Source: Rubrobacter sp. (GTDB taxonomy: Bacteria; Actinomycetota; Rubrobacteria; Rubrobacterales; Rubrobacteraceae). Taken from it: DNA of 5,000 bases. A program made the translations under genes and the position numbers. This document shows positions 1-5,000 of this stretch, piece after piece (within the stretch, counting starts at the first letter, position 1; each line of letters opens with the position of its first letter). The stretch spans positions 1 through 5,000 of the forward strand of contig JACDGB010000178.1 in NCBI GenBank assembly GCA_013815485.1, read 5' to 3'. The notes beneath the pieces were generated by a model. That model was not told the origin of the DNA, searched no databases, and saw only the letters and a program-made list of their open reading frames with translations.

Positions 1-329
1 AGACGACGCGGCGCGAAGGCTACGTCCTCGGCCACGGTTGGCGCGAAGAGGGCCGCCTCGGGGAACTGAAAGACGAGCCCGACCCTCCGCCGAAGCTCGC
101 TCTTTTTTAGCGTGGCCGCGTTCGCGCCGTCCACCAGTACGTCCCCACTCGTTGGCTCCAGCAGCAGGTTCATGTGCTGGACGAGGGTACTCTTCCCCGA
201 CCCCGTCCCGCCTAGTATACCGAGCACCTCGCCCGGCTCCACCGCCAGTGAGACTCTCCGGAGCGCCTCGACCTCGAATGGCGTGCGGGGCGAGTAGACG
301 TGTCTGATGTCCCGCAACTCCAGCCTCAT
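1..329 (-). CDS. ecfA2: ECF transporter ATP-binding subunit EcfA2 (partial, N-terminal 109 residues)
   Basis: This is the second ATPase of an energy-coupling factor importer; it would pair with EcfA1 and the membrane protein EcfT on the cytoplasmic face to power uptake of a vitamin or metal by an S component. The 109 complete codons show the EcfA2-type opening (TPFEVEALRRVSL, from residue 16), a Walker A GGTGSGKST at 40-48, the LNLLLEPTSG-like stretch just after it, and a Q-loop glutamine at 88 in VFQFPE, followed by TVAEDVAF. The gene runs off the left edge, so the signature motif, Walker B and H-loop are not visible. The ATG overlaps the ecfA1 stop as ATGA, which fixes the start and suggests translational coupling; no strong Shine-Dalgarno is seen. 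Oddity: residue 93, usually Gln in this family (PEYQLF-like), is Ala (PEAALF). The substrate cannot be inferred. Confidence 0.93.
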   Translation of the reverse strand, partial: MRLELRDIRHVYSPRTPFEVEALRRVSLAVEPGEVLGILGGTGSGKSTLVQHMNLLLEPTSGDVLVDGANAATLKKSELRRRVGLVFQFPEAALFAPTVAEDVAFAPRR

Positions 330-1159
330 CGCGCCGCAGCCCGTTTCCGGATTATCTCTTGGATCTCCCGCGCCAACTCCTCTGGCGTCCGTGGTCTCGC
401 CGCAGCCAGCCCCAGACCCGTGGCGAGCCGCGACAACGGCGGCAAGACGAGCCGGTTTTTCGCCAGAAGATCCGCGTCCAGAACGAGGCGTTCGGGAGAA
501 ACGTCCGCGACGAGCTTTCCACCGTTTAGCACCAGAATTCGGTCGGCGTCGAGCAACTCTCCCAGGTGATGCGTGACGTGCAGGATGGTCCTGTCACCGC
601 GCAGGGTGCCTATCCGGCCCATAACATCCCGCCGTCCAGCCGCGTCGAGCATGGATGTAGGTTCATCGAGGAGCAGTATCTCTGGCTCCAGCGCAAGCAG
701 CCCCGCCAGGGCGACGCGCTGCTTCTCGCCGCCGGAGAGGGTGTGCGGCTCCCGCCGCTCGTAGCCCGAGAGCCCGACGGCCCGGATGGCCTCCCGCGCA
801 CGAACCTGCATCTCCTCACGGGGCACGCCGAGGTTCTCCATCCCGAAGGCTACGTCATCCTCCACAAACGGCGCGACGAGACCATTCTCCGGGTTCTGGA
901 AGAGCATCCCCACGCGCCGCCTGACCTCGAAAGGCTCCGACTTTGGATCCCTCCCACCGATCCGCGCCATTCCAGAATCAGCCACGAGCAGGCCATTGAG
1001 TAGCCTGAGCAAGGTGGACTTCCCGCTCCCGTTTGGCCCGACGACACCGACGTACTCACCGGGAGGGGCCTCGAAACTCACGCCGGAGAGGGCTGGCCCA
1101 GGTGCGCCGGGGTAAGAATAGTTCAGGCTCTCGCAGGAGATGGAGGTGGGATCAGCCAA
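326..1159 (-). CDS. ecfA1: ECF transporter ATP-binding subunit EcfA1
   Basis: This ABC ATPase hydrolyses ATP as a heterodimer with EcfA2 in an energy-coupling factor importer. With the TTG start chosen here it has 277 residues, normal for EcfA. Visible motifs: Walker A GPNGSGKS at 41-48, Q-loop Q88, EDDVAFGMENLGVPREEM at about 100-117 (close to Firmicute EcfA1), signature LSGGEKQR at 141-148, Walker B ILLLDEP at 161-167 with catalytic E166, D-loop SMLD, and H-loop H197. The C-terminal region (PPLSRLATGLGL, then TPEELAREI) fits the usual EcfA1 tail. The start is uncertain. TTG at 1157-1159 overlaps the preceding oxidoreductase stop by 8 nt and gives seven residues before the first strand; TTG at 1172-1174 is an alternative, and ATG at 1229-1231 would need an 80-nt overlap. 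None has a strong Shine-Dalgarno, so coupling to the upstream gene is likely. Residue 93 is Gly where family members usually have Gln (NPDNQ-like). Confidence 0.94.
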   Translation of the reverse strand: MADPTSISCESLNYSYPGAPGPALSGVSFEAPPGEYVGVVGPNGSGKSTLLRLLNGLLVADSGMARIGGRDPKSEPFEVRRRVGMLFQNPENGLVAPFVEDDVAFGMENLGVPREEMQVRAREAIRAVGLSGYERREPHTLSGGEKQRVALAGLLALEPEILLLDEPTSMLDAAGRRDVMGRIGTLRGDRTILHVTHHLGELLDADRILVLNGGKLVADVSPERLVLDADLLAKNRLVLPPLSRLATGLGLAAARPRTPEELAREIQEIIRKRAAAR

Positions 1160-1988
1160 TATCCGGGGGACCAAGCCTGATCCGCTTTCGCGCCTCCTCC
1201 AATGACATGTCACTGGGCGGGAGGGTCTCATCCCACCAAGTCGCCCCAGCCTCCGCGAACCTCGTTACCGTCCGGCGGACATTATCGGGACTCTGTCCGT
1301 TCGTGGAGCCTGAGATTCTGATATCGAAAGGCTCGTCATCCATGCGCCGCTCGGATACGAGACCGCTGATCTCGCGGACATCTTCCGGGGTGAGGGGTGA
1401 TCCAGGTTTCCCCACCGGAGCATAACCGTCCCACCGCAAAGCGCGATGGAACGGTCCCTTTCGCGGCCACGTACCGGCGACCCAGATCGGGATTCGCGGG
1501 CGCTGGGTGGGCGGGGGCGTGAGGCGGGCTTCGGTGATCTCATAGCGTTCGCCTCGGTGCGAGAAGGGTTGCGCGGTCCACATTTTAGCCAGTATTTCGA
1601 GCCCTTCGTCCAACATCGTGGCACGGCGTTTCGGGTCCGATTCCTCACCGAAGAAGTCGAACTCTTTTTCGCGGCCACCGAGGCCGACGCCCAGGATCAG
1701 CCGCCCTCCAGAGAGGCGATCCAGGGTCGCGGCTTCGTGGGCCACCTTCCAGGGACGGCGGCGCGGCAGCGGGGTGACCATCGGCCCGATTTTGATGTTT
1801 CTAGTCTCGACCGCGATGGCGGAGAGGGAAATCCAGGGGTCAGCGTAATCCTCCGCGTCCCCCCACGCAATGTGGTCCCACACGAAGAAACCGTCCCACC
1901 CGGATTCCTCGGCCTCGCGCGCGAGCCCCGCCAGAGTCCGCGCGTCGCCGTACTCGCCGAAGTTGGGTGCGTTTAGCGCGAACCGCAT
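1152..1988 (-). CDS. LLM class (luciferase-like) flavin/F420-dependent oxidoreductase
   Basis: This 278-residue protein belongs to the bacterial luciferase-like monooxygenase superfamily, soluble TIM barrels that use FMN or the deazaflavin F420. The evidence is the N-terminal MRFALNAPNFGEYGD strand, AREAEESGWDGFFVWDHI at 23-40, PWISLSAIA near 51, the family hallmark KIGPMVTPLPRRRPWKVAHE at 66-85, LDRLSGGRLILGVGLG at 89-104, and RPRIPIWVAG at 163-172. Length is typical and the barrel looks intact. The ATG at 1986-1988 is preceded by AGGAAGG (1993-1999), supporting the start. It lies 23 nt after rplQ and overlaps or nearly touches ecfA1, so it is probably cotranscribed with both. Nothing in the sequence reveals the substrate, and I cannot separate FMN from F420 use by eye; F420 is plausible only because many actinobacterial relatives use it. 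Its position between ribosomal and ECF genes does not by itself imply a related function. Confidence 0.92.
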   Translation of the reverse strand: MRFALNAPNFGEYGDARTLAGLAREAEESGWDGFFVWDHIAWGDAEDYADPWISLSAIAVETRNIKIGPMVTPLPRRRPWKVAHEAATLDRLSGGRLILGVGLGGREKEFDFFGEESDPKRRATMLDEGLEILAKMWTAQPFSHRGERYEITEARLTPPPTQRPRIPIWVAGTWPRKGPFHRALRWDGYAPVGKPGSPLTPEDVREISGLVSERRMDDEPFDIRISGSTNGQSPDNVRRTVTRFAEAGATWWDETLPPSDMSLEEARKRIRLGPPDIG

Positions 1989-1992
1989 GCGG

Positions 1993-1999
1993 CCTTCCT
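1993..1999 (-). promoter_or_regulatory. Shine-Dalgarno of the LLM oxidoreductase gene
   Basis: AGGAAGG on the minus strand ends 4 nt before the ATG at 1986-1988. It lies in the 23-nt gap after rplQ and shows that the oxidoreductase has its own ribosome entry. It is part of a short palindrome (1995-2005), which is probably incidental. Confidence 0.75.
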
Positions 2000-2011
2000 A
2001 AGGAACGCCAG

Positions 2012-2377
2012 CTATTCCACGGTGTAGTTGACGAGCTCCAGATAGGCCGCCTCGGCGCCGTCGCCGAGACGAGGTCCCAGCCTGAGGATACGGGTGTAGC
2101 CCGAATCGCGGTCATCGAGGTCTGGGGCCACGTCCTCGAAGAGCCGCCTCACGACGGTCTTGTCCTTGAGGATCTTGACGGCCTGGCGGCGGGCGTGAAG
2201 GTCGTCCTGCTTGGCGGTGTTTATGAGTTTGTCCACGACGCCCCGAAGCTCTTTGGCCTTCGGGACGGTAGTCTTTATGCGGCCGTGCTGTATCACCTGC
2301 CCGGCCATCGTGCCGAACATCGCCTTGCGGTGCTGGGCCTCGCGGCCTAGCTTGCGTCCCCTCTTAGCGTGCCTCAT
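2012..2377 (-). CDS. rplQ: 50S ribosomal protein L17
   Basis: L17 is a large-subunit protein near the peptide exit tunnel. The 121-residue product has the canonical opening MRHAKRGRKLGREAQHRKAM, then GRIKTTVPKAKELR at 32-45, the LINTAKQDDLHARRQA segment at 51-66, and the GYTRILRLGPRLGD hallmark at 93-106. Length is normal and it ends soon after the conserved core, without the long C-terminal extension that many actinobacterial L17 proteins carry. The start is the ATG at 2375-2377, where homology begins; the open frame extends 18 codons further upstream but inside rpoA. The gene overlaps the end of rpoA by 14 nt, and a GGAG (2388-2391) plus GAGG (2381-2384) within rpoA serve as ribosome-binding sequence. 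Overlap implies translational coupling to rpoA. In most bacteria rplQ closes the alpha operon; here no terminator follows it. Confidence 0.97.
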   Translation of the reverse strand: MRHAKRGRKLGREAQHRKAMFGTMAGQVIQHGRIKTTVPKAKELRGVVDKLINTAKQDDLHARRQAVKILKDKTVVRRLFEDVAPDLDDRDSGYTRILRLGPRLGDGAEAAYLELVNYTVE

Positions 2378-3314
2378 AATCCTCACTCTCCAACTGATAC
2401 CCGTACTCGGTGAGCTTCGAACGGATCTCATCCACGCTCTTCATGCCGAGGTTGCGGATGTTCATGAGCTCTTCCTCGGTCATAGTGGCAAGCTGTCCGA
2501 TGGTGTCAACGCCCTCGCGCTTGAGACAGTTGTACGACCTGACCGTGAGCTCCAGATCCTCTATAACCCGCTCGTCGTTTATGACGGAACGCCCCCCACC
2601 AGTACGGCGGGGCTCGCCACCCCCCGACGGCCCCTGGTAGCCGCCGGTGAAGAGGCCCAGAGTGTCCGTGAGCTGACGCGCGGCGTCCTGAAGGGCGTCC
2701 CTGGGCTCGATGCGCCCGTCGGTGAAGACCTCCATCCTCAGGGAATCCAGGTCGGTGCGCGAACCAGCCCGCGTCTCAGTGACCGAGTAGTTCACGCGCT
2801 GCACGGGCGAGAACAGGGAATCTACCGCGATCACCCCGATGGGGTCGGCGTCGCTCTTGTTCTGCTCGGCCCGCACGTAGCCCTGCCCATGCTCCACCGT
2901 CAAACGCAGATCCAGATGCCCGCCATCGGAGACGCTTGCAATGTATGCGCTCTCATCCACGACCGCTGCGTCGGCCTTGATTGTTATGTCGGCGGCGGTC
3001 GCCTCGCCGGGACCGTCCTTGGCGAGGATGAGTTCCATCGGCTCGTCTCTGTCCAGCGTGAACTTGAGGCCCTTGACGTTGAGGATGATATCCACCACGT
3101 CTTCCCTTACGCCGGGGACCGTCGAGAACTCGTGCGAGACGCCGTCTATCCGGATCTTGGTGACCGCCGCCCCAGTAAGCCCGGAGAGCATGACGCGCCG
3201 CAGCGAGTTACCCAAAGTGTGACCCAGGCCCCTCGGCAACGGCTCCGCCACGAAGACCGCGCGCCGCTCATCTTCTTCTTCCACCCTGAAACGGGGTGGA
3301 GCTATGTCCAACAT
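2364..3314 (-). CDS. rpoA: DNA-directed RNA polymerase subunit alpha
   Basis: Alpha dimerises to nucleate RNA polymerase assembly and contacts promoter UP elements and activators. With the ATG at 3312-3314 the product is 316 residues. The N-terminal domain carries EPLPRGLGHTLGNSLRRVML at about 24-43, the dimerisation and assembly region, then GAAVTKIRIDGVSHEF and GVREDVVDIILNVK. A glycine-rich linker (about 224-241, GGYQGPSGGGEPRRTGGG) leads to the C-terminal domain from about 250, with LTVRSYNCLKREGV (R259 and N262 match E. coli R265 and N268, DNA contacts) and NLGMKSVDEI (K292 matches K298). A GTG at 3327-3329 would add five residues; I prefer the ATG because homologous alphas begin with ML-type starts close to the PPRF segment, and AGGTGG (3326-3331) lies 11 nt upstream. 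It follows rpsD after about 40 nt. There is no acidic C-terminal tail like that of mycobacterial alpha. Confidence 0.97.
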   Translation of the reverse strand: MLDIAPPRFRVEEEDERRAVFVAEPLPRGLGHTLGNSLRRVMLSGLTGAAVTKIRIDGVSHEFSTVPGVREDVVDIILNVKGLKFTLDRDEPMELILAKDGPGEATAADITIKADAAVVDESAYIASVSDGGHLDLRLTVEHGQGYVRAEQNKSDADPIGVIAVDSLFSPVQRVNYSVTETRAGSRTDLDSLRMEVFTDGRIEPRDALQDAARQLTDTLGLFTGGYQGPSGGGEPRRTGGGRSVINDERVIEDLELTVRSYNCLKREGVDTIGQLATMTEEELMNIRNLGMKSVDEIRSKLTEYGYQLESEDYEAR

Positions 3315-3354
3315 CGTCAAACTTACCACCTGCTCGGAATAATTTGGTTTTTGT

Positions 3355-3957
3355 CTACCGGCTGTAGAATTCGATTATTAGCTGCTCCTCGACCGGCGTG
3401 TCTATCTCGCCACGCTCGGGGGAGTGAAGCAAACGCCCGGTGAAGTTGTCGTGGTCGGCCTCCAGCCACGCCGGCACCGCCACTACGTTCTCCACGGCCT
3501 CTTGAATGGGCTCCAGGCTCCGGCTCTTCTCCTTGACCGTGAGCACATCCCCCGTCCCCATTATCGCCGACGGGATGTTGTGCTTGCGCCCGTTGAGGTA
3601 GAAGTGTCCATGCACCACGAGCTGCCGCGCCTGCGGCCGGCTGGTCGCAAAGCCCATGCGGAAGACCACGTTGTCCACCCTGAGCTCCATCAGCCGCAGC
3701 AGGTTCTCGCCCGAGACGCCAGACATGCGGGTAGCCTTGTCGTAGGCGCCCCGGAACTGCTTCTCGGAGACGCCGTAGTACCAGCGAGCTTTCTGCTTCT
3801 CCAGCAGCCGCATCCCGTACTCCGTCTGTCTCTGGCGGCCCCGGCCATGCTCGCCCGGCGGGTAAGGCTTCCTCTCCAGCGGATTCTTCCGCATGGACGA
3901 GAGCATGACCCCAGCCCGGCGGTCCCTGCGAGCCTTCGGTCCCGTGTAACGCGCCAC
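3355..3957 (-). CDS. rpsD: 30S ribosomal protein S4
   Basis: S4 is a primary 16S rRNA-binding protein that starts assembly of the 30S body and contributes to decoding accuracy. The product is 200 residues beginning ARYTGPKARRDRRAG after the initiator. The S4 RNA-binding fold spans roughly 90-155 with ELRVDNVVFRMGFATSRPQA, RQLVVHGHFYLNG and HNIPSAI; the C-terminus VEEQLIIEFYSR is the standard end. No cysteine is present, so this is the zinc-free form. The start is GTG at 3955-3957, chosen because homology begins there and AGGAGG lies 8 nt upstream; an ATG ten codons further upstream lies inside rpsK and is not supported. The GTG shares its first base with the rpsK stop (TAGTG). In many bacteria S4 autoregulates the alpha operon, but no leader space exists before rpsM here. 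Confidence 0.98.
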   Translation of the reverse strand: MARYTGPKARRDRRAGVMLSSMRKNPLERKPYPPGEHGRGRQRQTEYGMRLLEKQKARWYYGVSEKQFRGAYDKATRMSGVSGENLLRLMELRVDNVVFRMGFATSRPQARQLVVHGHFYLNGRKHNIPSAIMGTGDVLTVKEKSRSLEPIQEAVENVVAVPAWLEADHDNFTGRLLHSPERGEIDTPVEEQLIIEFYSR

Positions 3958-4367
3958 TAGCCTCGCCTCCTCTTGGAAGGCCGACAACCGTTGTGCGGCT
4001 GACCGGTAACGTCCTTGATGGATAGCACCTCGATGCCCATGGACTGGAAGGTTCGGGCTGCCATGTCACGGCCCGAGCCGTGGCCCTTGACCTCGATATC
4101 CACCCGCCTCACGCCCTGGTCCATCGCCTTGTTCGCGCAGCTCTCCGCCGTCATCTGGGCGGCGTAGGGCGTGCTCTTGCGGCTACCTCGGAAGCCCAAT
4201 GCGCCAGCCGACTCCCAGGCGATGACCTTGCCCTCGGTGTCGCTCACGCTGACGATGGTGTTGTTAAACGAGCTCTTTATGTGGACCACGCCGGTCGAGA
4301 CGTTCCGCCGAACGCGCCGCCGGGACCGGCTCGCGCCCCTTCGTTGCTGCTGTCTTTGCTTTCCCAT
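3957..4367 (-). CDS. rpsK: 30S ribosomal protein S11
   Basis: S11 sits on the platform of the small subunit, near the E site and the mRNA exit. The 136-residue product has a basic, disordered N-terminus (to about residue 22), then [18 protein letters not shown] at 26-43, [14 protein letters not shown] at 58-71, [13 protein letters not shown] at 89-101 and the C-terminal PHNGCRP at 124-130 followed by SKRRRG. Length is slightly above the usual 125-130 because of the arginine-rich N-terminus. The ATG at 4365-4367 directly abuts the rpsM stop, with AAGAGG just upstream, so translation is likely coupled. Oddities: His97 replaces the usual Pro in KGPG, and GQ at 122-123 replaces the more common PI or PV before PHNGCRP. 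Both could be lineage features. Confidence 0.97.
   Translation of the reverse strand: MGKQRQQQRRGASRSRRRVRRNVSTGVVHIKSSFNNTIVSVSDTEGKVIAWESAGALGFRGSRKSTPYAAQMTAESCANKAMDQGVRRVDIEVKGHGSGRDMAARTFQSMGIEVLSIKDVTGQPHNGCRPSKRRRG
3966..3971 (-). promoter_or_regulatory. Strong Shine-Dalgarno deciding the rpsD GTG start
   Basis: AGGAGG on the minus strand, inside the last codons of rpsK, lies 8 nt before the GTG at 3955-3957. This optimal spacing supports the GTG over the in-frame ATG at 3985-3987, which lies upstream of the site. Confidence 0.85.
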
Positions 4368-4739
4368 CTACCTCTTCTTCCTCCCGCCTATGGACGGCTT
4401 CGGGCCCTTGCGCTGGCGGGCGTTGGTCTTTGTCCGCTGCCCGCGCACCGGCAGACCCCGACGATGCCGGATGCCCCGGTACGAGCCGATATCCATGAGC
4501 CGCCGGATGTTCTGGCTGTTATCCCGCCGCAGATCGCCCTCGACCTCGACGTTCTGGTCTATGTACGTCCTTAAAGTCCCGACCTCGCCCTCGGCCAAAT
4601 CACGGACCTTCGTGTTCGGGTCAACCCCGGTCTCACGGCAGACCTTGCGCGCCGTCGAGCGTCCCACGCCAAATATATAGGTGAGCCCAACTTCGATTCT
4701 CTTCTCCCGAGGCAGATCTATGCCTGCTATCCGCGCCAT
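4368..4739 (-). CDS. rpsM: 30S ribosomal protein S13
   Basis: S13 lies in the head of the small subunit, bridges to the 50S subunit, and its C-terminal tail reaches the P-site tRNA. The 123-residue product begins [20 protein letters not shown] and shows [12 protein letters not shown] at 22-33 (helix-two-turn-helix region), [25 protein letters not shown] at about 79-103, and the basic tail [20 protein letters not shown]. All are standard and length is normal. The ATG at 4737-4739 follows the rpmJ stop after one base; an AGGGA within the end of rpmJ is the likely ribosome-binding sequence. With rpmJ immediately upstream there is no room for a structured leader of the kind that S4 recognises before rpsM in E. 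coli. Confidence 0.98.
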   Translation of the reverse strand: MARIAGIDLPREKRIEVGLTYIFGVGRSTARKVCRETGVDPNTKVRDLAEGEVGTLRTYIDQNVEVEGDLRRDNSQNIRRLMDIGSYRGIRHRRGLPVRGQRTKTNARQRKGPKPSIGGRKKR

Positions 4740-4740
4740 G

Positions 4741-4854
4741 CTATCCCTGCCTTTGCTTGTGCCGGGGGTTGGGGCAGATCACACGCACCACACCGCGCCG
4801 GCGGATGACCTTGCACCGCTCGCACATTGGTTTCACGCTCGCTCTCACCTTCAC
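4741..4854 (-). CDS. rpmJ: 50S ribosomal protein L36 (zinc-binding form)
   Basis: L36 is a very small large-subunit protein that binds 23S rRNA. Translating the minus strand from the GTG at 4852-4854 gives 37 residues: [20 protein letters not shown] after the initiator, then [16 protein letters not shown] and a TAG stop. This is the canonical length and sequence. The zinc ligands C11, C14, C27 and H32 are all present, so this is the zinc-containing (C+) paralogue, not the zinc-independent form induced under zinc starvation. An AGGAG (4861-4865) lies 6 nt before the GTG and fixes the start. The gene starts 17 nt after the infA stop and ends 1 nt before the rpsM ATG, which is the usual infA-rpmJ-rpsM order. 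Confidence 0.97.
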   Translation of the reverse strand: MKVRASVKPMCERCKVIRRRGVVRVICPNPRHKQRQG

Positions 4855-4860
4855 AATTTT

Positions 4861-4865
4861 CTCCT
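4861..4865 (-). promoter_or_regulatory. Shine-Dalgarno of rpmJ
   Basis: AGGAG on the minus strand, 6 nt before the GTG start of rpmJ, within the 17-nt gap after infA. It confirms the non-ATG start of this 37-residue gene. Confidence 0.8.
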
Positions 4866-4871
4866 GACTTT

Positions 4872-5000
4872 CTAGGTCCTGAACCTGTAAGTGACACGTC
4901 CCCGGCTCAAGTCATAGGGGCTCAACTCCACCTTCACCCGGTCGCCCGGCAATATCCTAATGTAGTTCATCCGCATCTTGCCCGAGATGTGCGCGAGATC
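4872..5000 (-). CDS. infA: Translation initiation factor IF-1 (partial, C-terminal 42 residues)
   Basis: IF-1 is a single OB-fold protein that occupies the ribosomal A site during initiation and cooperates with IF-2 and IF-3. The window holds the last 42 codons and the TAG stop (4872-4874). They read [19 protein letters not shown], then [20 protein letters not shown] and RT, matching the second half of the family, including the conserved GKMR and the SPYDL..GRITYR-type ending. The start and roughly 30 N-terminal residues lie beyond position 5000. The first residue visible is Asp where Val is more common before LAHISG, a minor difference at the window edge. It is the first gene visible in the transcript that continues through rpmJ. 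Confidence 0.96.
   Translation of the reverse strand, partial: DLAHISGKMRMNYIRILPGDRVKVELSPYDLSRGRVTYRFRT

Noticed and set aside
14..856. A 13-bp direct repeat CGAAGGCTACGTC at 14-26 and 844-856.
   Set aside because: It encodes the same conserved EDVAF/DDVAF motif in the two paralogous ECF ATPases, so shared ancestry explains it.
1446..1976. A 176-codon plus-strand open frame antisense to the oxidoreductase gene.
   Set aside because: It mirrors the codon bias of the real gene on the other strand; the product is low-complexity and resembles nothing I recognise.
1995..2005. Palindrome TTCCTAAGGAA between rplQ and the oxidoreductase gene, considered as an operator or terminator.
   Set aside because: Arms are only 5 bp around one central base, and one arm is the Shine-Dalgarno itself; there is no U-run.
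3315..3354. AT-rich gap between rpsD and rpoA, considered as an internal promoter.
   Set aside because: No pair of -35 and -10 elements with proper spacing could be recognised; AT-richness alone is not enough.
3355..3367. Small hairpin (4-bp CTAC/GTAG stem) at the rpsD stop, considered as a terminator.
   Set aside because: The stem is too short and is followed in the transcript by an A-rich, not U-rich, stretch.
2211..3443. A 410-codon open frame on the plus strand antisense to rpoA and rplQ.
   Set aside because: It lies opposite two unmistakable conserved genes, has no recognisable domain and no visible ribosome-binding site. Long antisense frames are expected in GC-rich coding DNA.
3323..4069. 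A 248-codon minus-strand frame overlapping rpsD in another frame.
   Set aside because: It is an off-frame reading of rpsD and rpsK with biased Gly/Arg/Ala composition; S4 in the true frame explains the sequence.
4080..4574. A 164-codon plus-strand open frame antisense to rpsK and rpsM, with a leucine/proline-rich stretch.
   Set aside because: The hydrophobic stretch is the complement of arginine/lysine codons at the S11 N-terminus and S13 C-terminus, not a real membrane segment.

Overview
The window is a GC-rich bacterial chromosome segment in which every gene lies on the minus strand, so transcription runs from position 5000 toward 1. The proteins are bacterial. The lineage looks like a high-GC actinobacterium, possibly deep-branching and Rubrobacter-like. 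That placement is inferred from the GC-rich codons, the GTG/TTG starts, a cysteine-free S4, and an alpha subunit without the long acidic tail of mycobacteria. It was not tested with a tree.

In transcription order, the first part (about 5000 to 2012) is the promoter-distal end of the spc/alpha ribosomal cluster: infA (partial), rpmJ, rpsM, rpsK, rpsD, rpoA and rplQ. Genes are separated by at most a few tens of bases and several touch or overlap: rpmJ/rpsM 1 nt apart, rpsM/rpsK abutting, rpsK/rpsD sharing one base as TAGTG, and rpoA/rplQ overlapping by 14 nt. No terminator or clear internal promoter is visible. Together they encode translation initiation factor IF-1, four ribosomal proteins of the two subunits' assembly and mRNA/tRNA paths, large-subunit L17, and the RNA polymerase alpha subunit.

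The second part (1988 to 1152) is a luciferase-like (LLM) flavin or F420-dependent oxidoreductase, 23 nt after rplQ with its own good Shine-Dalgarno. It sits where many bacteria have rplQ directly followed by the ECF transporter genes.

The third part (about 1159 to 1) holds the two ATPases of an energy-coupling factor (ECF) vitamin/metal importer: ecfA1 (complete) and ecfA2 (N-terminal 109 residues), joined by an ATGA overlap. The membrane subunit ecfT would be expected just beyond position 1.

There is no gene-free stretch above 300 bases; the longest gap is about 40 nt. I found no RNA gene, mobile element, CRISPR array or clearly novel system. The observations most worth checking are the oxidoreductase inserted in a conserved neighbourhood, and the loss in both ATPases of the glutamine usually found just after the Q-loop.
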